Assembly: GCA_020633675.1 (NCBI GenBank)
Contig: JACKDE010000005.1
Span: 124,001 to 188,000 of the forward strand
Length of the DNA stretch: 64,000 nt
Origin: Deferribacteres bacterium
GTDB lineage: Bacteria > Zhuqueibacterota > Zhuqueibacteria > Zhuqueibacterales > Geothermadaptataceae
Direction: 5' to 3'
A model generated the notes under the pieces. That model was not told the DNA's origin. It saw only the letters and a list, made by a program, of their open reading frames with translations, and searched no databases. A program made the translations under genes and the position numbers. Of the stretch, positions 42,835 through 51,986 are shown one piece after another; the first letter of the stretch is position 1, and each line of letters begins with the position of its first letter.

Positions 42835-45384
42835 ATGCGGGATTTGTTGATTCTTTTGGTGGTTGCGGGGATGGTGCTCGCAGCCGGAGAAACGCATGCG
42901 CAGTGGCGAAAATTCGCGTTCTCACCATCCATGCCGGCGCTGCAGGGCAAGGTGCGCCCCGGCACATTTTTTGACGTCTCAGGTCGTAAAAGCGCTATTT
43001 TCGGGCAGGAGGATGGCCGTTTTGAAGCCTGGATTTTTCCATTCCAGATTGTTGAAAATTTTTCTTTGCAATATCGCTTTGACGGTATGGCCATGCCTGA
43101 TGATCTTTCACACTATGCCGAAAGCATCGACGTTTTGCCAGAACGCACAACCATAACCTACAGCCACCCGTTGTTTACAATTCGTCAGCATCTTTTTGCA
43201 CCAATCGACGAGCCAGCCATCTGCATGCTGTTGGAAATCGACACATATCAAGCATTCGATTTGTACGCCAGCTTTTTTCCACGTTTGCAACCGATGTGGC
43301 CCGGCGGTATGGGCGGCCAGTATGCTACCTGGCAGGCTGACAAGAATGCCTACCTGATTTCCGAGAGCCGGCGCCAGGTCAATGCAATGATCGGCAGTCC
43401 CGATGCCCGCAAACAATCGCCACCGCTGGCGCACGAATTATCGCAAAAGCCGATTTTATTTGCGCTCAAAATCGAGCCGGAACAGGCTCAAAAGCAATTC
43501 TATCCGATCGTGATGACAGCCGATTTTTCCAGCCGCGAAGCCTGCGCTGCAAGATATTCCGCCCTGCTTGCCAGCCTTCAGGAACAGTACCGGAAAACGC
43601 AAATTTACTGGCGGGATTTTTTGCAGAGTACCGTGCGGCTCACTGGCACCGAGTTCGATCAGGTGCTCGACTGGAACAAAGTTGCGATGCACAAAGGCTT
43701 TATCTGCAATCCGGATCTGGGCTGCGGCATGATTGCCGGATTTGGCAAGTCCGGCGCCAGCAAGCGGCCGGGCTTTGGCTGGTATTTCGGCGGCGACATG
43801 TTCACCAACAGCCTTGCCATGACCGCATATGGCGATCTCGAAATCGTCAAAAAGAGCATTGCGTTTTTGCAAAAATACCAGCGCGCGGATGGCAAAATGA
43901 TGCACGAACTGAGCCAATCGGCGGGCCTGCTCGATTGGTTTGGCGATTTTCCTTACGGCTACATTCACGGCGACACCACACCTTTTTACCTGGCCGCGCT
44001 GCAAAAATATATACAGCACAGCAACGACGCGGCGTTCGTCCGTGAAAGCTGGGATTCGATTGCAAAGGCCTATGAATGGTGCCGTGCAACCGACAGCGAC
44101 GGTGATGGTTTGATGGAAAACACACTGGCCGGATTGGGCGCTTCCGAGCTCGGCAGTCTGCGTGAGGCGACCGGCGTGGACATATTTCTGGCCGCCATCG
44201 GTGTGCAGGCCTGGAAAGCTTACGCCGAGCTGGCGCGGGTGGCCGGAAAGAACAAAAAATTGCAGGAGGATGCCATGCAATGGCACACACGCGGCAAGGC
44301 CAGCCTCGAACAAAAATTCTGGAATGCCGATACAGGAAACTACAATTTTTCCCTCGCAAAAAATGGCGCGCCGAATCCCGAACTCACAGCCTGGATCGCG
44401 TTTCCGATGTTATTCGATTTGCTGCCTGCTGAGCACGCCCGGCTCGCATTGCGCGAGATCGCTTCATCCAAAATCAGCACCGATTGGGGCAGCCGCATGT
44501 TGTCGAGCGACAGCCCAGCATACGATCCGCTGGCCTACAACAACGGCGGCGTCTGGCCGTTCCTGACCGGCTTTACCACCTGGGCGCTCTACAAGCAAAG
44601 CAATGCCGAGGCCGGGCTGCAAATGTTGCGCAACCTCGCCACCTGGACGCATGAGGATGCGCTCGGAGTCATGCCGGAGATCGTCAGCGGCGCCTATTTC
44701 CGTCCGCTCGAAACATCGGTACCGCATCAGTTGTTTTCCAATTTTGGCTTTGTCGCCAGCCTGCTGCGCGGCATGCTTGGGCTGGAAGTGGACGCCGCCA
44801 CGCGCACACTAATTTTGGCGCCGCAGGTGCCGCCGGATTGGCCGCGGTTTCGAATCGAGAATATCGATGTTGGCGGGGAAAAGGTATCGCTGGAACTGTC
44901 GCCTGCAACAAACGGAATGGGATTGAACCTGCTCAACAAGCCGGACGCGCCAATTACGATTGACTTTCGGCCTGCATTTGGGCCATTTGCCGAGCTGGAT
45001 TCGGCGCGCACCACGCCGGGCCTTTCCGCGCACTTGCAGAACGATGGCCGTACGACCCACACCAGGCTGACATTCAGCACAGCCGAGCACGAGCAGGTGA
45101 TGGTAGCTGTCGATGATCCACTGCGGATTTGGCTGCCGTACCAACGGCCGCAAATTGGCGATCCGCCGCAGCAGATGAAGTTGATTGATTTGCATAAAGT
45201 GGATGACCGCACCGTGGCGGTGACGGTTGAGGCACCGGCTGGCTCAATCCGTAAGCTGAATTATCGAGCTGACAGAGAAATTGCGGTGGAGAATGCCAGG
45301 CTCAAGGATGGCACAACTATCGAAATTTCCTTTGATGGCGATGAAGGCTACGTGCGTAAGGAAATCAAGGTGCAGCTGAAGTGA
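42835..45384 (+). CDS. Secreted six-hairpin glycosidase (amylo-1,6-glucosidase/GH63-like)
   Basis: 849 residues from the ATG at 42835, after a strong CAGGAGG. Signal peptide ending 'ETHAQ' (about 23). N-terminal beta-sandwich (about 30-265), then an (alpha/alpha)6 barrel: 'WYFGGDMFTNSLAMTAYGD', 'DWFGDFPYGYIHGDTTPFYL', 'DSDGDGLMENTLAG', 'YNNGGVWPFLTGFTTWALY', and a C-terminal beta domain. Glycogen-debranching and GH63-like enzymes have this plan. Acidic residues in WYFGGD and in DGLMEN are candidates for catalysis, not proven. It would trim alpha-glucan- or mannoside-type oligosaccharides outside the cytoplasm. Confidence 0.8.
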   Translation: MRDLLILLVVAGMVLAAGETHAQWRKFAFSPSMPALQGKVRPGTFFDVSGRKSAIFGQEDGRFEAWIFPFQIVENFSLQYRFDGMAMPDDLSHYAESIDVLPERTTITYSHPLFTIRQHLFAPIDEPAICMLLEIDTYQAFDLYASFFPRLQPMWPGGMGGQYATWQADKNAYLISESRRQVNAMIGSPDARKQSPPLAHELSQKPILFALKIEPEQAQKQFYPIVMTADFSSREACAARYSALLASLQEQYRKTQIYWRDFLQSTVRLTGTEFDQVLDWNKVAMHKGFICNPDLGCGMIAGFGKSGASKRPGFGWYFGGDMFTNSLAMTAYGDLEIVKKSIAFLQKYQRADGKMMHELSQSAGLLDWFGDFPYGYIHGDTTPFYLAALQKYIQHSNDAAFVRESWDSIAKAYEWCRATDSDGDGLMENTLAGLGASELGSLREATGVDIFLAAIGVQAWKAYAELARVAGKNKKLQEDAMQWHTRGKASLEQKFWNADTGNYNFSLAKNGAPNPELTAWIAFPMLFDLLPAEHARLALREIASSKISTDWGSRMLSSDSPAYDPLAYNNGGVWPFLTGFTTWALYKQSNAEAGLQMLRNLATWTHEDALGVMPEIVSGAYFRPLETSVPHQLFSNFGFVASLLRGMLGLEVDAATRTLILAPQVPPDWPRFRIENIDVGGEKVSLELSPATNGMGLNLLNKPDAPITIDFRPAFGPFAELDSARTTPGLSAHLQNDGRTTHTRLTFSTAEHEQVMVAVDDPLRIWLPYQRPQIGDPPQQMKLIDLHKVDDRTVAVTVEAPAGSIRKLNYRADREIAVENARLKDGTTIEISFDGDEGYVRKEIKVQLK

Positions 45385-45393
45385 GAGCAGGGG

Positions 45394-46425
45394 CTATTTT
45401 GCAGCCCCCTGCCCCAAGTGCTTGCCGATAGCCTGGGCGATCATCTCGCATTCGCGCATCAATTGTGCAAATTGCTCCGGAAACAGCGATTGCGCACCAT
45501 CCGACTTGGCGTTGTCCGGATCGTGATGGACTTCGATCATCAATCCGCTCGCGCCTGCTGCGACAGCCGCCCGCGCCATCGGCGCAACCTTGTTACGGAT
45601 ACCGGTGCCGTGGCTGGGATCCGCAATCACCGGCAAATGGCTGAGCTTTTGCAAAACCGGAATGGCGGAAATGTCCATGGTGTTGCGCGTGTAATTTTCA
45701 AAAGTGCGGATGCCGCGCTCGCACAGCATGACCTGGTAGTTGCCGCCGGCCATCAAATATTCGGCCGACATCAGTGTCTCTTCGATGGTGGCTGCCAGTC
45801 CACGCTTCAGTAACACCGGCTTGCGGGCCTTGCCCAACTGCCGTAGCAAATCATAATTTTGCATGTTGCGCGCCCCAACCTGCAAAATATCGGCATACTC
45901 GAGCAGAACCGGAATTTTGGTTTTATCCATGACTTCCGAGACCACCAGCAAGCCGTGCCGATCCGCCGCATCCCGCAGCAGTTGCAGACCCTTTTCACCC
46001 AATCCCTGAAATGAATAGGGCGACGAGCGTGGCTTGAAAGCCCCGCCTCGCAAAATTTTGGCGCCCGCTTGTTTCACCACTTCGGCAATGGCGTCGATCT
46101 GCGAGGCCGATTCGACCGAGCAGGGCCCGGCCATCACCACTACCTCATCGCCACCGATTTGCACATCCTTTATCGAAATAATGGTGTCATCTGGCTGAAA
46201 AGTCCTCCCAACCAATTTATAGGGATGGGTGATGCGAATGACCTCGCTCACGCCATCCAGGACTTCGATGTTTCTTTTATCGATGTTATGCACCTCTCCA
46301 ATAGCGCCAAGCACTGTGTTGTTGACCCCGGTGGAACGGTGAATATCGAAATTCATATCGATCAGCCTGGAAATAACATGTTGAACCTGTTCTTCCGATG
46401 CGTCTTCTCGCATTACGATAACCAT
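45394..46425 (-). CDS. aroF: 3-deoxy-7-phosphoheptulonate (DAHP) synthase, type I-beta
   Basis: 343 residues. First step of the shikimate pathway: phosphoenolpyruvate plus erythrose-4-phosphate to DAHP. N-terminal ferredoxin-like (ACT-like) regulatory domain (about 1-70: 'MVIVMREDASEEQVQHVISRL'), then the barrel with 'VMAGPCSVESASQI', 'LRGGAFKPRSSPYSFQGLG', metal-binding Cys of GPCS, 'DPSHGTGIR', 'GLMIEVHHDPDNAKSDGAQSL'. The layout matches the Thermotoga-type enzyme, where the N-terminal domain mediates feedback inhibition by aromatic amino acids. GGAGAG precedes the ATG. Follows the chorismate mutase gene at a distance of 228 bp. Confidence 0.95.
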   Translation of the reverse strand: MVIVMREDASEEQVQHVISRLIDMNFDIHRSTGVNNTVLGAIGEVHNIDKRNIEVLDGVSEVIRITHPYKLVGRTFQPDDTIISIKDVQIGGDEVVVMAGPCSVESASQIDAIAEVVKQAGAKILRGGAFKPRSSPYSFQGLGEKGLQLLRDAADRHGLLVVSEVMDKTKIPVLLEYADILQVGARNMQNYDLLRQLGKARKPVLLKRGLAATIEETLMSAEYLMAGGNYQVMLCERGIRTFENYTRNTMDISAIPVLQKLSHLPVIADPSHGTGIRNKVAPMARAAVAAGASGLMIEVHHDPDNAKSDGAQSLFPEQFAQLMRECEMIAQAIGKHLGQGAAK

Positions 46426-46551
46426 GAGCTCTCTCCGTATCTAAAAAACGACGCCGTCACACAATACTCATCTGCGCGGCTCATTTGATTCAATCTATTT
46501 TAGCAAATATCTCTTCTGATTAGCGATTGGCGTCACACCAAGCAGCGTTGA

Positions 46552-46590
46552 AGCCTGACTTCACAAAACTATGGTCAGGTTGTGACCAAG
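46552..46590 (-). promoter_or_regulatory. Two overlapping hairpins in the aroF leader
   Basis: CCTGAC/GTCAGG (46554-46559, 46574-46579) and TGGTCA/TGACCA (46572-46577, 46583-46588) share one arm and exclude each other, as in attenuators. There is no obvious leader peptide with Phe/Tyr/Trp runs. Weak evidence. Confidence 0.25.
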
Positions 46591-46653
46591 CTTAATTTGA
46601 TAACCACTGCTTCACTGGACAGATTGGCTTTTAATTGATGGTCCTTAAATTGA

Positions 46654-46953
46654 TCAGGATTTCTTGCCTTTAGCCTTCATCATCTCTTTTTCGATGTGAC
46701 GGGATTCGTCTATGATGCGTTCGAACAAGCGGCGCACAGCCTGATCCGACATCGGGCCGTTGTTGAGTTGTGCCAGGCGCAGAAAAATCTGCTCTTCGCG
46801 CTTGGGATCGTAAACTGCCATGCCCGCAGCCTTTTTGATTTTGCCGATTTCAAGCGAGTAGTTCGCACGCTTGTTGAGAAGTTCAAGCAATGTTTGGTCG
46901 AGTTCATCGATTTTTTTGCGCCAGTCAGCGATTTCCATCGCGCTCATCCTCAC
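46654..46953 (-). CDS. Chorismate mutase, AroQ class
   Basis: 99 residues, single all-helical AroQ domain: 'DWRKKIDELDQTLLELLNKRANYSLEIGKIKKAAGMAVYDPKREEQIF', with the conserved Arg, Lys in 'EIGKIK', Asp and Arg in 'YDPKRE' and Gln/Glu near the end 'LFERIIDESRHIEK'. It converts chorismate to prephenate for Phe and Tyr. It overlaps the end of trpA by 29 nt (or less if a later ATG at 46938 is used), so translation is coupled. Followed by aroF. Confidence 0.93.
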   Translation of the reverse strand: MRMSAMEIADWRKKIDELDQTLLELLNKRANYSLEIGKIKKAAGMAVYDPKREEQIFLRLAQLNNGPMSDQAVRRLFERIIDESRHIEKEMMKAKGKKS

Positions 46954-47752
46954 TGTTATTCAAAAGATTGCTTTTTATTTCGTGGGCAAAATCCCGAGCA
47001 GCCTGACATGCCGATGGCATATCATTGCAGGCAGAAATGCGGTTGAGCATCGCGCTTCCGACGATGACACCGTCGCTGAGCGCAGCCATTTTTTGAGCGG
47101 CTTGCGGGCCGGAGATGCCGAAGCCAACCAAAACCGGATGTTTGGTTTGCTGGCGCAGGCGCTGCAAAAACGCGATGGTCTCAGCAGGAAAAGCCTCGCG
47201 TGCGCCGGTGGTGCCAGTAACTGACACTGCGTAAATGAAGCTTGTCGTCAGGTCTTCGATCAGCGCGATGCGTTCCGCGCTGGTGTTGGGAGACGCCAAA
47301 AAAATCAGGCTCTGACCCGCCTCTTGCATTTGTTTAGCAATGTCTTCGCTCTCTTCCGGAGGCAAATCCGGTATGATATAGCCCCGTACGCCAGCCTCTT
47401 TTGCATGCAAAATCAAACGATCCCAGCCAAAATGCATAAACGGATTGGCGTATCCCATCAGCAGAATGGGCGTGTCGGATTTTTGACTGAATTGTTTGGC
47501 AATATCGAGGGAAAAGCCAAGCGTTGCCCCGGCAGAGATCGCCTGTTGCGAAGCGGCTTGAATAGTGGTGCCGTCAGCGAGTGGATCACTGAAGGGCACA
47601 CCCAACTCGATGAAATCAGCGCCACCATCGGCGATTGCGTGCAACAATGGCAATGTTGCCTGCAAATCCGGAAAGCCTGAGGTCAGATACACCGATAACA
47701 GCTTTTCGTTACGCGTGCGTTTGTTTTTGAGATAAGATTGTAAATTTTGCAT
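46925..47752 (-). CDS. trpA: Tryptophan synthase alpha chain
   Basis: 275 residues. It cleaves indole-3-glycerol phosphate to indole and glyceraldehyde-3-phosphate, in complex with TrpB. Catalytic Glu49 and Asp60 are in place in 'FIELGVPFSDPLADG'. Phosphate-binding Gly/Ser segments 'GFGISGP' and 'GSAML' are present, and 'YAVSVTGTTGAR' forms loop 6. It is the first gene of the block trpA-chorismate mutase-aroF; no trpB or other trp gene is next to it upstream, where the divergent glycosyltransferase begins. Confidence 0.96.
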   Translation of the reverse strand: MQNLQSYLKNKRTRNEKLLSVYLTSGFPDLQATLPLLHAIADGGADFIELGVPFSDPLADGTTIQAASQQAISAGATLGFSLDIAKQFSQKSDTPILLMGYANPFMHFGWDRLILHAKEAGVRGYIIPDLPPEESEDIAKQMQEAGQSLIFLASPNTSAERIALIEDLTTSFIYAVSVTGTTGAREAFPAETIAFLQRLRQQTKHPVLVGFGISGPQAAQKMAALSDGVIVGSAMLNRISACNDMPSACQAARDFAHEIKSNLLNNSEDERDGNR

Positions 47753-47998
47753 CCGGCAATTTAACGCAAATCAGCAGCAAAATCAAAGCAAAGTTTTTTG
47801 CAATGCCGGCAACCGGGCAGCAGAATTCACCATTTGTGAACAGGATTTCAGCTTTAAACGGATCAGCAATCGCTAAAACGTGCGATTTTGGTTTTCATAT
47901 CGCACAGGCGACATTACTATCGGAAACGCTGCGAAGAAATGGAGCGCAGCGGCCATTTGCTGCAAAAATGCCCTTTTTAAGGAACGCAACCTCCTGCT

Positions 47999-49003
47999 AT
48001 GTCAACTCAGCCTGAAATTTCTGTTTTGCTGCCCGCCTACAATGCCGTCACCACCCTGAAGGATGCCATCGAAAGCGTGCTTGCCCAAACGCTGCGCGAA
48101 ATTGAATTGCTGGTGATCGATGACGGCTCTGACGACGGCACGGCCGAGTTGTTAGCGAGCATGACGGATCCACGCATGCGTGTGTTGTCGCGTCCCCATC
48201 ATGGTTTGGTTGCGGCACTCAATCATGGTATCGAGCAGGCTCGTGCTCCGTACCTGGCACGCATGGATGCCGATGACCTCAGCCACCCGCAACGACTGGC
48301 CGCTCAGCTTGAGTTGATCGGTCCAAATGCAAAGCTGGGAGCAGTCGGTTGTTGCGTCGAGATGTTCCCGAACAGCGAAGTACAAGCCGGTATGCGTCAT
48401 TACTTGCGCTGGCTCAACAGCCTGCTGACCCCCGAAGATCACGCCAGGAATATCTTCGTCGAAATGCCATTGCTACACCCTTCGATGCTGATGCGGACGG
48501 CGGCTGTCCGTGCACTCGGCGGCTATCGCAAAGGCCTGTTTCCGGAAGACTACGACTTGCTGTTGCGTATGCATACTGCAGGCTGGCACTTCGCCAAAGT
48601 ACCGGAAGTGCTGTATCGCTGGCGCGAGCATGGCAATCGTCTTTCGCGCAACAGTGATGTTTACAGCAGTGACGCCTTCCAAAGCTTGAAAGCCCGGCAT
48701 CTCGCGCAAACCATACTGCAAAATGGCCGGCCTTTTCGTATCTGGGGCGCCGGCCGTGATGGCCGCCGAATGTGCAGAGCGCTCGAGCACCACCGTTGCA
48801 AGCCATTGGCTTTTATCGACATCGATCCGGCAAAAATCGGCCGGCTCGTCCGTGGTATGCCTGTCGTTTCCAAAGACGCAATCCCGGCAGACGGCACGCT
48901 TGTGTTGGTGAGCGTCGGCACAAAGGGCGCGCGTGAGCTGATTCGCACTTTTTTGAACGAAAACGGTTACAGTGAAGGCGAATCGTTTTTGTGCATTACG
49001 TAG
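47999..49003 (+). CDS. GT2 glycosyltransferase with C-terminal nucleotide-binding-like domain
   Basis: 334 residues. N-terminal GT-A fold of family 2 (about 7-230): 'SVLLPAYNAVTTLKDAIESVL', 'LLVIDDGSDDGTAEL', 'RMDADDLSHPQRL' (DxD for metal-nucleotide), 'FPEDYDLLLRM' (ED of the base). The C-terminal 90 or so residues are unusual for a GT2: 'FRIWGAGRDGRRMCRAL', 'LAFIDIDPAKIGR', 'GTLVLVSVGTKGARELI' look like a small Rossmann domain. It would transfer a sugar from a nucleotide sugar onto a glycan or lipid; cytoplasmic, no membrane segment. It divides from trpA by a 246-bp divergent region. Confidence 0.85.
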   Translation: MSTQPEISVLLPAYNAVTTLKDAIESVLAQTLREIELLVIDDGSDDGTAELLASMTDPRMRVLSRPHHGLVAALNHGIEQARAPYLARMDADDLSHPQRLAAQLELIGPNAKLGAVGCCVEMFPNSEVQAGMRHYLRWLNSLLTPEDHARNIFVEMPLLHPSMLMRTAAVRALGGYRKGLFPEDYDLLLRMHTAGWHFAKVPEVLYRWREHGNRLSRNSDVYSSDAFQSLKARHLAQTILQNGRPFRIWGAGRDGRRMCRALEHHRCKPLAFIDIDPAKIGRLVRGMPVVSKDAIPADGTLVLVSVGTKGARELIRTFLNENGYSEGESFLCIT

Positions 49004-49150
49004 GAAATCGCTTGGATGAAGCGCATGCAGGATTAAATTTCATCCGGCATCGCGCTTCTTGTTGACCATGAAAAATATCGATGGCGCCCTCTAAAAGGAA
49101 ACCGTCTGGCGCGCGATGCCTGCACAGTTTCATTTTAAACCTGCCCGATT

Positions 49151-50692
49151 ATGAATCCGCAGAAAAACGAATACAGCACCCGCCAGAAAGTCGGCTTGTT
49201 TGCCGGTTTCCCACTTTTTGTGATCATGATTTTTCTGCCGCCGCCATCGGGCCTGTCTGCGCCAGGCTGGTTTGTGCTCGCTTCCGCGCTGTTGATGGCC
49301 ATATTGTGGATTTCGGAATGCATCCCGATCCCGGTGACAGCACTGCTGCCACTTCTGCTTTTCCCCTTTTTCAAAGTCAGCCCGTTCGGGGCGGTCGCGA
49401 GCAACTACGCCAACAGCAATATCTTTCTGTTCATGGGCGGCTTTTTTATCGCGATGGCGATGCAACGCTGGGGGCTGCACCGCCGCATCGCACTGTACCT
49501 GATCTATTTCATCGGCTCAAGTCCACGCCGGATTGTGCTCGGCTTTATGATTGCAACCGCCTTTTTGTCGATGTGGATTTCCAATACGGCGACGACCATG
49601 ATGATGTACCCAATCGGGCTGGCAATTATTCTGCATCTGGCGGACTATAGCGCTGAGGGCGATGCGCTTTCCGAAATGGGTGTCGCGAATTTTCGTACTG
49701 CCTTGATGTTGGCAATCGCCTATGCCGCCAGCATTGGGGGCATCGCGACATTGGTAGGGACACCACCGAACATTGTTTTTGTCAGCGCGGTGTCGCGGCT
49801 TTACCCTGAGGCGCCGGAAATCAGCTTCGTGAGCTGGATGGTGGTTGGCCTGATTCTGGTGGTGATCTTTTTGCCGATTTGCTGGCTGCTGCTCACTTCA
49901 TTCATATTTAAAGTCAGCAGTCAAACGCTCGCCGGTGGTCGCGAAGTGCTTCGGGAAGAGATCGACAAACTGGGCCCGATGCAATCCTCTGAAAAAAGTG
50001 TTGCGGTGGTCTTTGTGCTCACTGCCCTGGCATGGATCAGCCGGCGTGATCTGACCATTGGCAGTGTGACATTGCACGGCTGGGCATCGACGCTGGGCGT
50101 AGGCGAGTACGTCAATGATGCCACAGTCGCGATTTTGGCGTCGCTGGTGCTGTTCATTTTGCCACACAAAATACAAACGGGCGAGTTTGTATTGGACTGG
50201 GAGTCGGCGCTCAAAATACCATGGGGTATCCTGTTGCTATTTGGCGGTGGCATCGCGTTGGCTGACGGCTTCAAAGTGAGTGGGCTGGCGCAATGGTTCG
50301 GAGAGCAACTAACTTTATTGGGAACGGTGCCCCTGATCGTGATGATTCTCCTGACCTGCGGAACGCTTACTTTTATGACAGAGTTGACCTCAAATGTGGC
50401 CACGACCACGCTGTTTATGCCCATTTTAGCCAGCGCTGCTGTGGCGATTGGTGCCCACCCGTTTCTGTTGATGATTCCGGCCACAATATCAGCATCCTGT
50501 GCGTTCATGCTGCCGGTGGCGACGCCCCCGAACGCGATTATTTTCGCATCTGGCTATGTCTCGGTGCCGCAGATGGCGCGTGCAGGCATTTACCTGAATC
50601 TTATCGGCATGGTCATCGTTACGCTACTGACCTATTTTATCATCGTGCCTTTGATGGGAATCACCACATCGCTGCCCTTGTGGGCGCAATAA
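49151..50692 (+). CDS. SLC13/DASS-family anion:sodium symporter
   Basis: 513 residues with about 11-12 membrane segments. Seen: 'NSNIFLFMGGFFIAMAMQRWGLHRRIAL', the SNT motif in 'WISNTATTMMM' and the second 'TSNVATTTLFMPIL', which form the anion- and sodium-binding site in the DASS family, and 'GTPPNIVF' and 'VATPPNAIIFASGYV'. It would import di- or tricarboxylates (or sulfate) with sodium. Followed by a small membrane protein 37 bp later. Confidence 0.92.
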   Translation: MNPQKNEYSTRQKVGLFAGFPLFVIMIFLPPPSGLSAPGWFVLASALLMAILWISECIPIPVTALLPLLLFPFFKVSPFGAVASNYANSNIFLFMGGFFIAMAMQRWGLHRRIALYLIYFIGSSPRRIVLGFMIATAFLSMWISNTATTMMMYPIGLAIILHLADYSAEGDALSEMGVANFRTALMLAIAYAASIGGIATLVGTPPNIVFVSAVSRLYPEAPEISFVSWMVVGLILVVIFLPICWLLLTSFIFKVSSQTLAGGREVLREEIDKLGPMQSSEKSVAVVFVLTALAWISRRDLTIGSVTLHGWASTLGVGEYVNDATVAILASLVLFILPHKIQTGEFVLDWESALKIPWGILLLFGGGIALADGFKVSGLAQWFGEQLTLLGTVPLIVMILLTCGTLTFMTELTSNVATTTLFMPILASAAVAIGAHPFLLMIPATISASCAFMLPVATPPNAIIFASGYVSVPQMARAGIYLNLIGMVIVTLLTYFIIVPLMGITTSLPLWAQ

Positions 50693-50729
50693 TGCACAGA
50701 ATAGCTGCGACCAGTAATATAAGGCGAAC

Positions 50730-50996
50730 ATGAAAAAGGTTTTGCTCCCAATCATCTCCGGTCTGCTGATCGACATTATCGATTTCGCCACATTCGGGCC
50801 GCTGGGTTTGTACGGCGGTTTTGTGCTCGGTGCAGCAGCAACTTATTTTTTATGCATGCTGCAACGTGTCCCGCAACGGCAAAGCATCTATCTCGCCATT
50901 GCAGCAGGGCTGTATTGCATGACACCGCTGACCGAATTTATACCGCTCGGCACGGCGTTGGGCGCCTACCTGGCCTGGCGCAGTGCATCCGAATAA
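50730..50996 (+). CDS. Small membrane protein of unknown function
   Basis: 88 residues, about three hydrophobic segments (LLPIISGLLIDIIDF, GGFVLGAAATYFLCML, SIYLAIAAGLYCMTPL) and a short C-terminal tail. Not recognised. It stands directly after the SLC13 gene on the same strand and may be co-transcribed, perhaps as an accessory. Confidence 0.65.
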   Translation: MKKVLLPIISGLLIDIIDFATFGPLGLYGGFVLGAAATYFLCMLQRVPQRQSIYLAIAAGLYCMTPLTEFIPLGTALGAYLAWRSASE

Positions 50997-51048
50997 AGCG
51001 CCAATTTTGATATTTTCATTTTAAAAAAACCGAAAATGGAAGCATGAA

Positions 51049-51888
51049 ATGCACATTCAGGAATATCTTCCGAAAGACATGTTTAACAATCACACAGTCT
51101 TCGTCACCGGCGGCGGCAGCGGCATCAACTTTGGGATTGCAAAAAATTTTGCTGCGCTGGGAGCCAACATCGGCATATGCGGCAGGAGTGCGGAGAAACT
51201 CGAAAAAGCATCGGCTGAATTGCGTGAACTCGGGGCAAGTGTCTTCGCACAATCCGCCGATGTGCGTGATTATTCAATGCTGGAAAAGGTGATGAATGCC
51301 TGCGAGGAAACACTTGGGCCAATCAGCACCCTGGTGTGTGCAGCGGCTGGCAATTTCATCAGTCCTGCAGAGCAGCTGAGCCCGAACGGCTTCAAAGCGG
51401 TCATGGATATCGATTTGCTTGGCTCGTTTCATGCATGCAAAGCCGCATTTCCACAACTCAAAAAAACGCAAGGCTCGATCGTTTTTATCTCTGCCGGCAT
51501 GAGCCTGATCCCTTATTTTGCGCAAGTACACGTCGGCGCAGCCAAATCCGGGGTGGACAACATGATGCGCAATCTGGCCCTGGAGTGGGGCCGGTTCGGT
51601 ATTCGCAGCAACAGTATCGTGCCAGGCCCGATCGAGGGCACCGAAGGGATGAAGCGGCTGGCACCCGCTGGCCTGGACCACAAGCTCAAGAAAAGCATCC
51701 CTCTCGGTCGCTATGGCACCACTGACGAAATTGGTCAGGCTGCTGTTTTTCTGGCTTCACCACTGGCTTCCTACATTACCGGTACCACGCTGGTGGTGGA
51801 TGGCGGCCAGAATTTGCCGGGTTCCGGTCAGTTTGCCGAGGTGCTCAGGGAAGCGATGGCGCTCATGCAGCAACAAAAAACATCCTGA
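51049..51888 (+). CDS. 2,4-dienoyl-CoA reductase-like short-chain dehydrogenase
   Basis: 279 residues. SDR Rossmann fold with 'VFVTGGGSGINFGIAK' near residue 17 and 'CAAAGNFISPAEQLS'. The catalytic Tyr of common SDRs (YxxxK) is absent; instead 'QVHVGAAKSGVDNMMRNLALEWG' and 'VPGPIEGTEGMKRL' match the DECR2/SPS19 group, in which that region is QVHAG-AKA. So the missing Tyr is a family trait rather than a defect. It would reduce 2,4-dienoyl-CoA with NADPH during beta-oxidation of polyunsaturated acids. Confidence 0.88.
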   Translation: MHIQEYLPKDMFNNHTVFVTGGGSGINFGIAKNFAALGANIGICGRSAEKLEKASAELRELGASVFAQSADVRDYSMLEKVMNACEETLGPISTLVCAAAGNFISPAEQLSPNGFKAVMDIDLLGSFHACKAAFPQLKKTQGSIVFISAGMSLIPYFAQVHVGAAKSGVDNMMRNLALEWGRFGIRSNSIVPGPIEGTEGMKRLAPAGLDHKLKKSIPLGRYGTTDEIGQAAVFLASPLASYITGTTLVVDGGQNLPGSGQFAEVLREAMALMQQQKTS

Positions 51889-51986
51889 TTGGTCAAAAAG
51901 CCGCGCAATCGCCGAAGATTTCAAGTTTGAAAATGCTGATCGTACAACTCGCACACCTGCCTTTCATTGTAAAAAGGAGGTTAGAG

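Noticed and set aside
51049..51888. Loss of the catalytic Tyr in the SDR gene as a sign of decay
   Set aside because: The DECR2/SPS19 group normally lacks the YxxxK Tyr; the surrounding residues match that group well.
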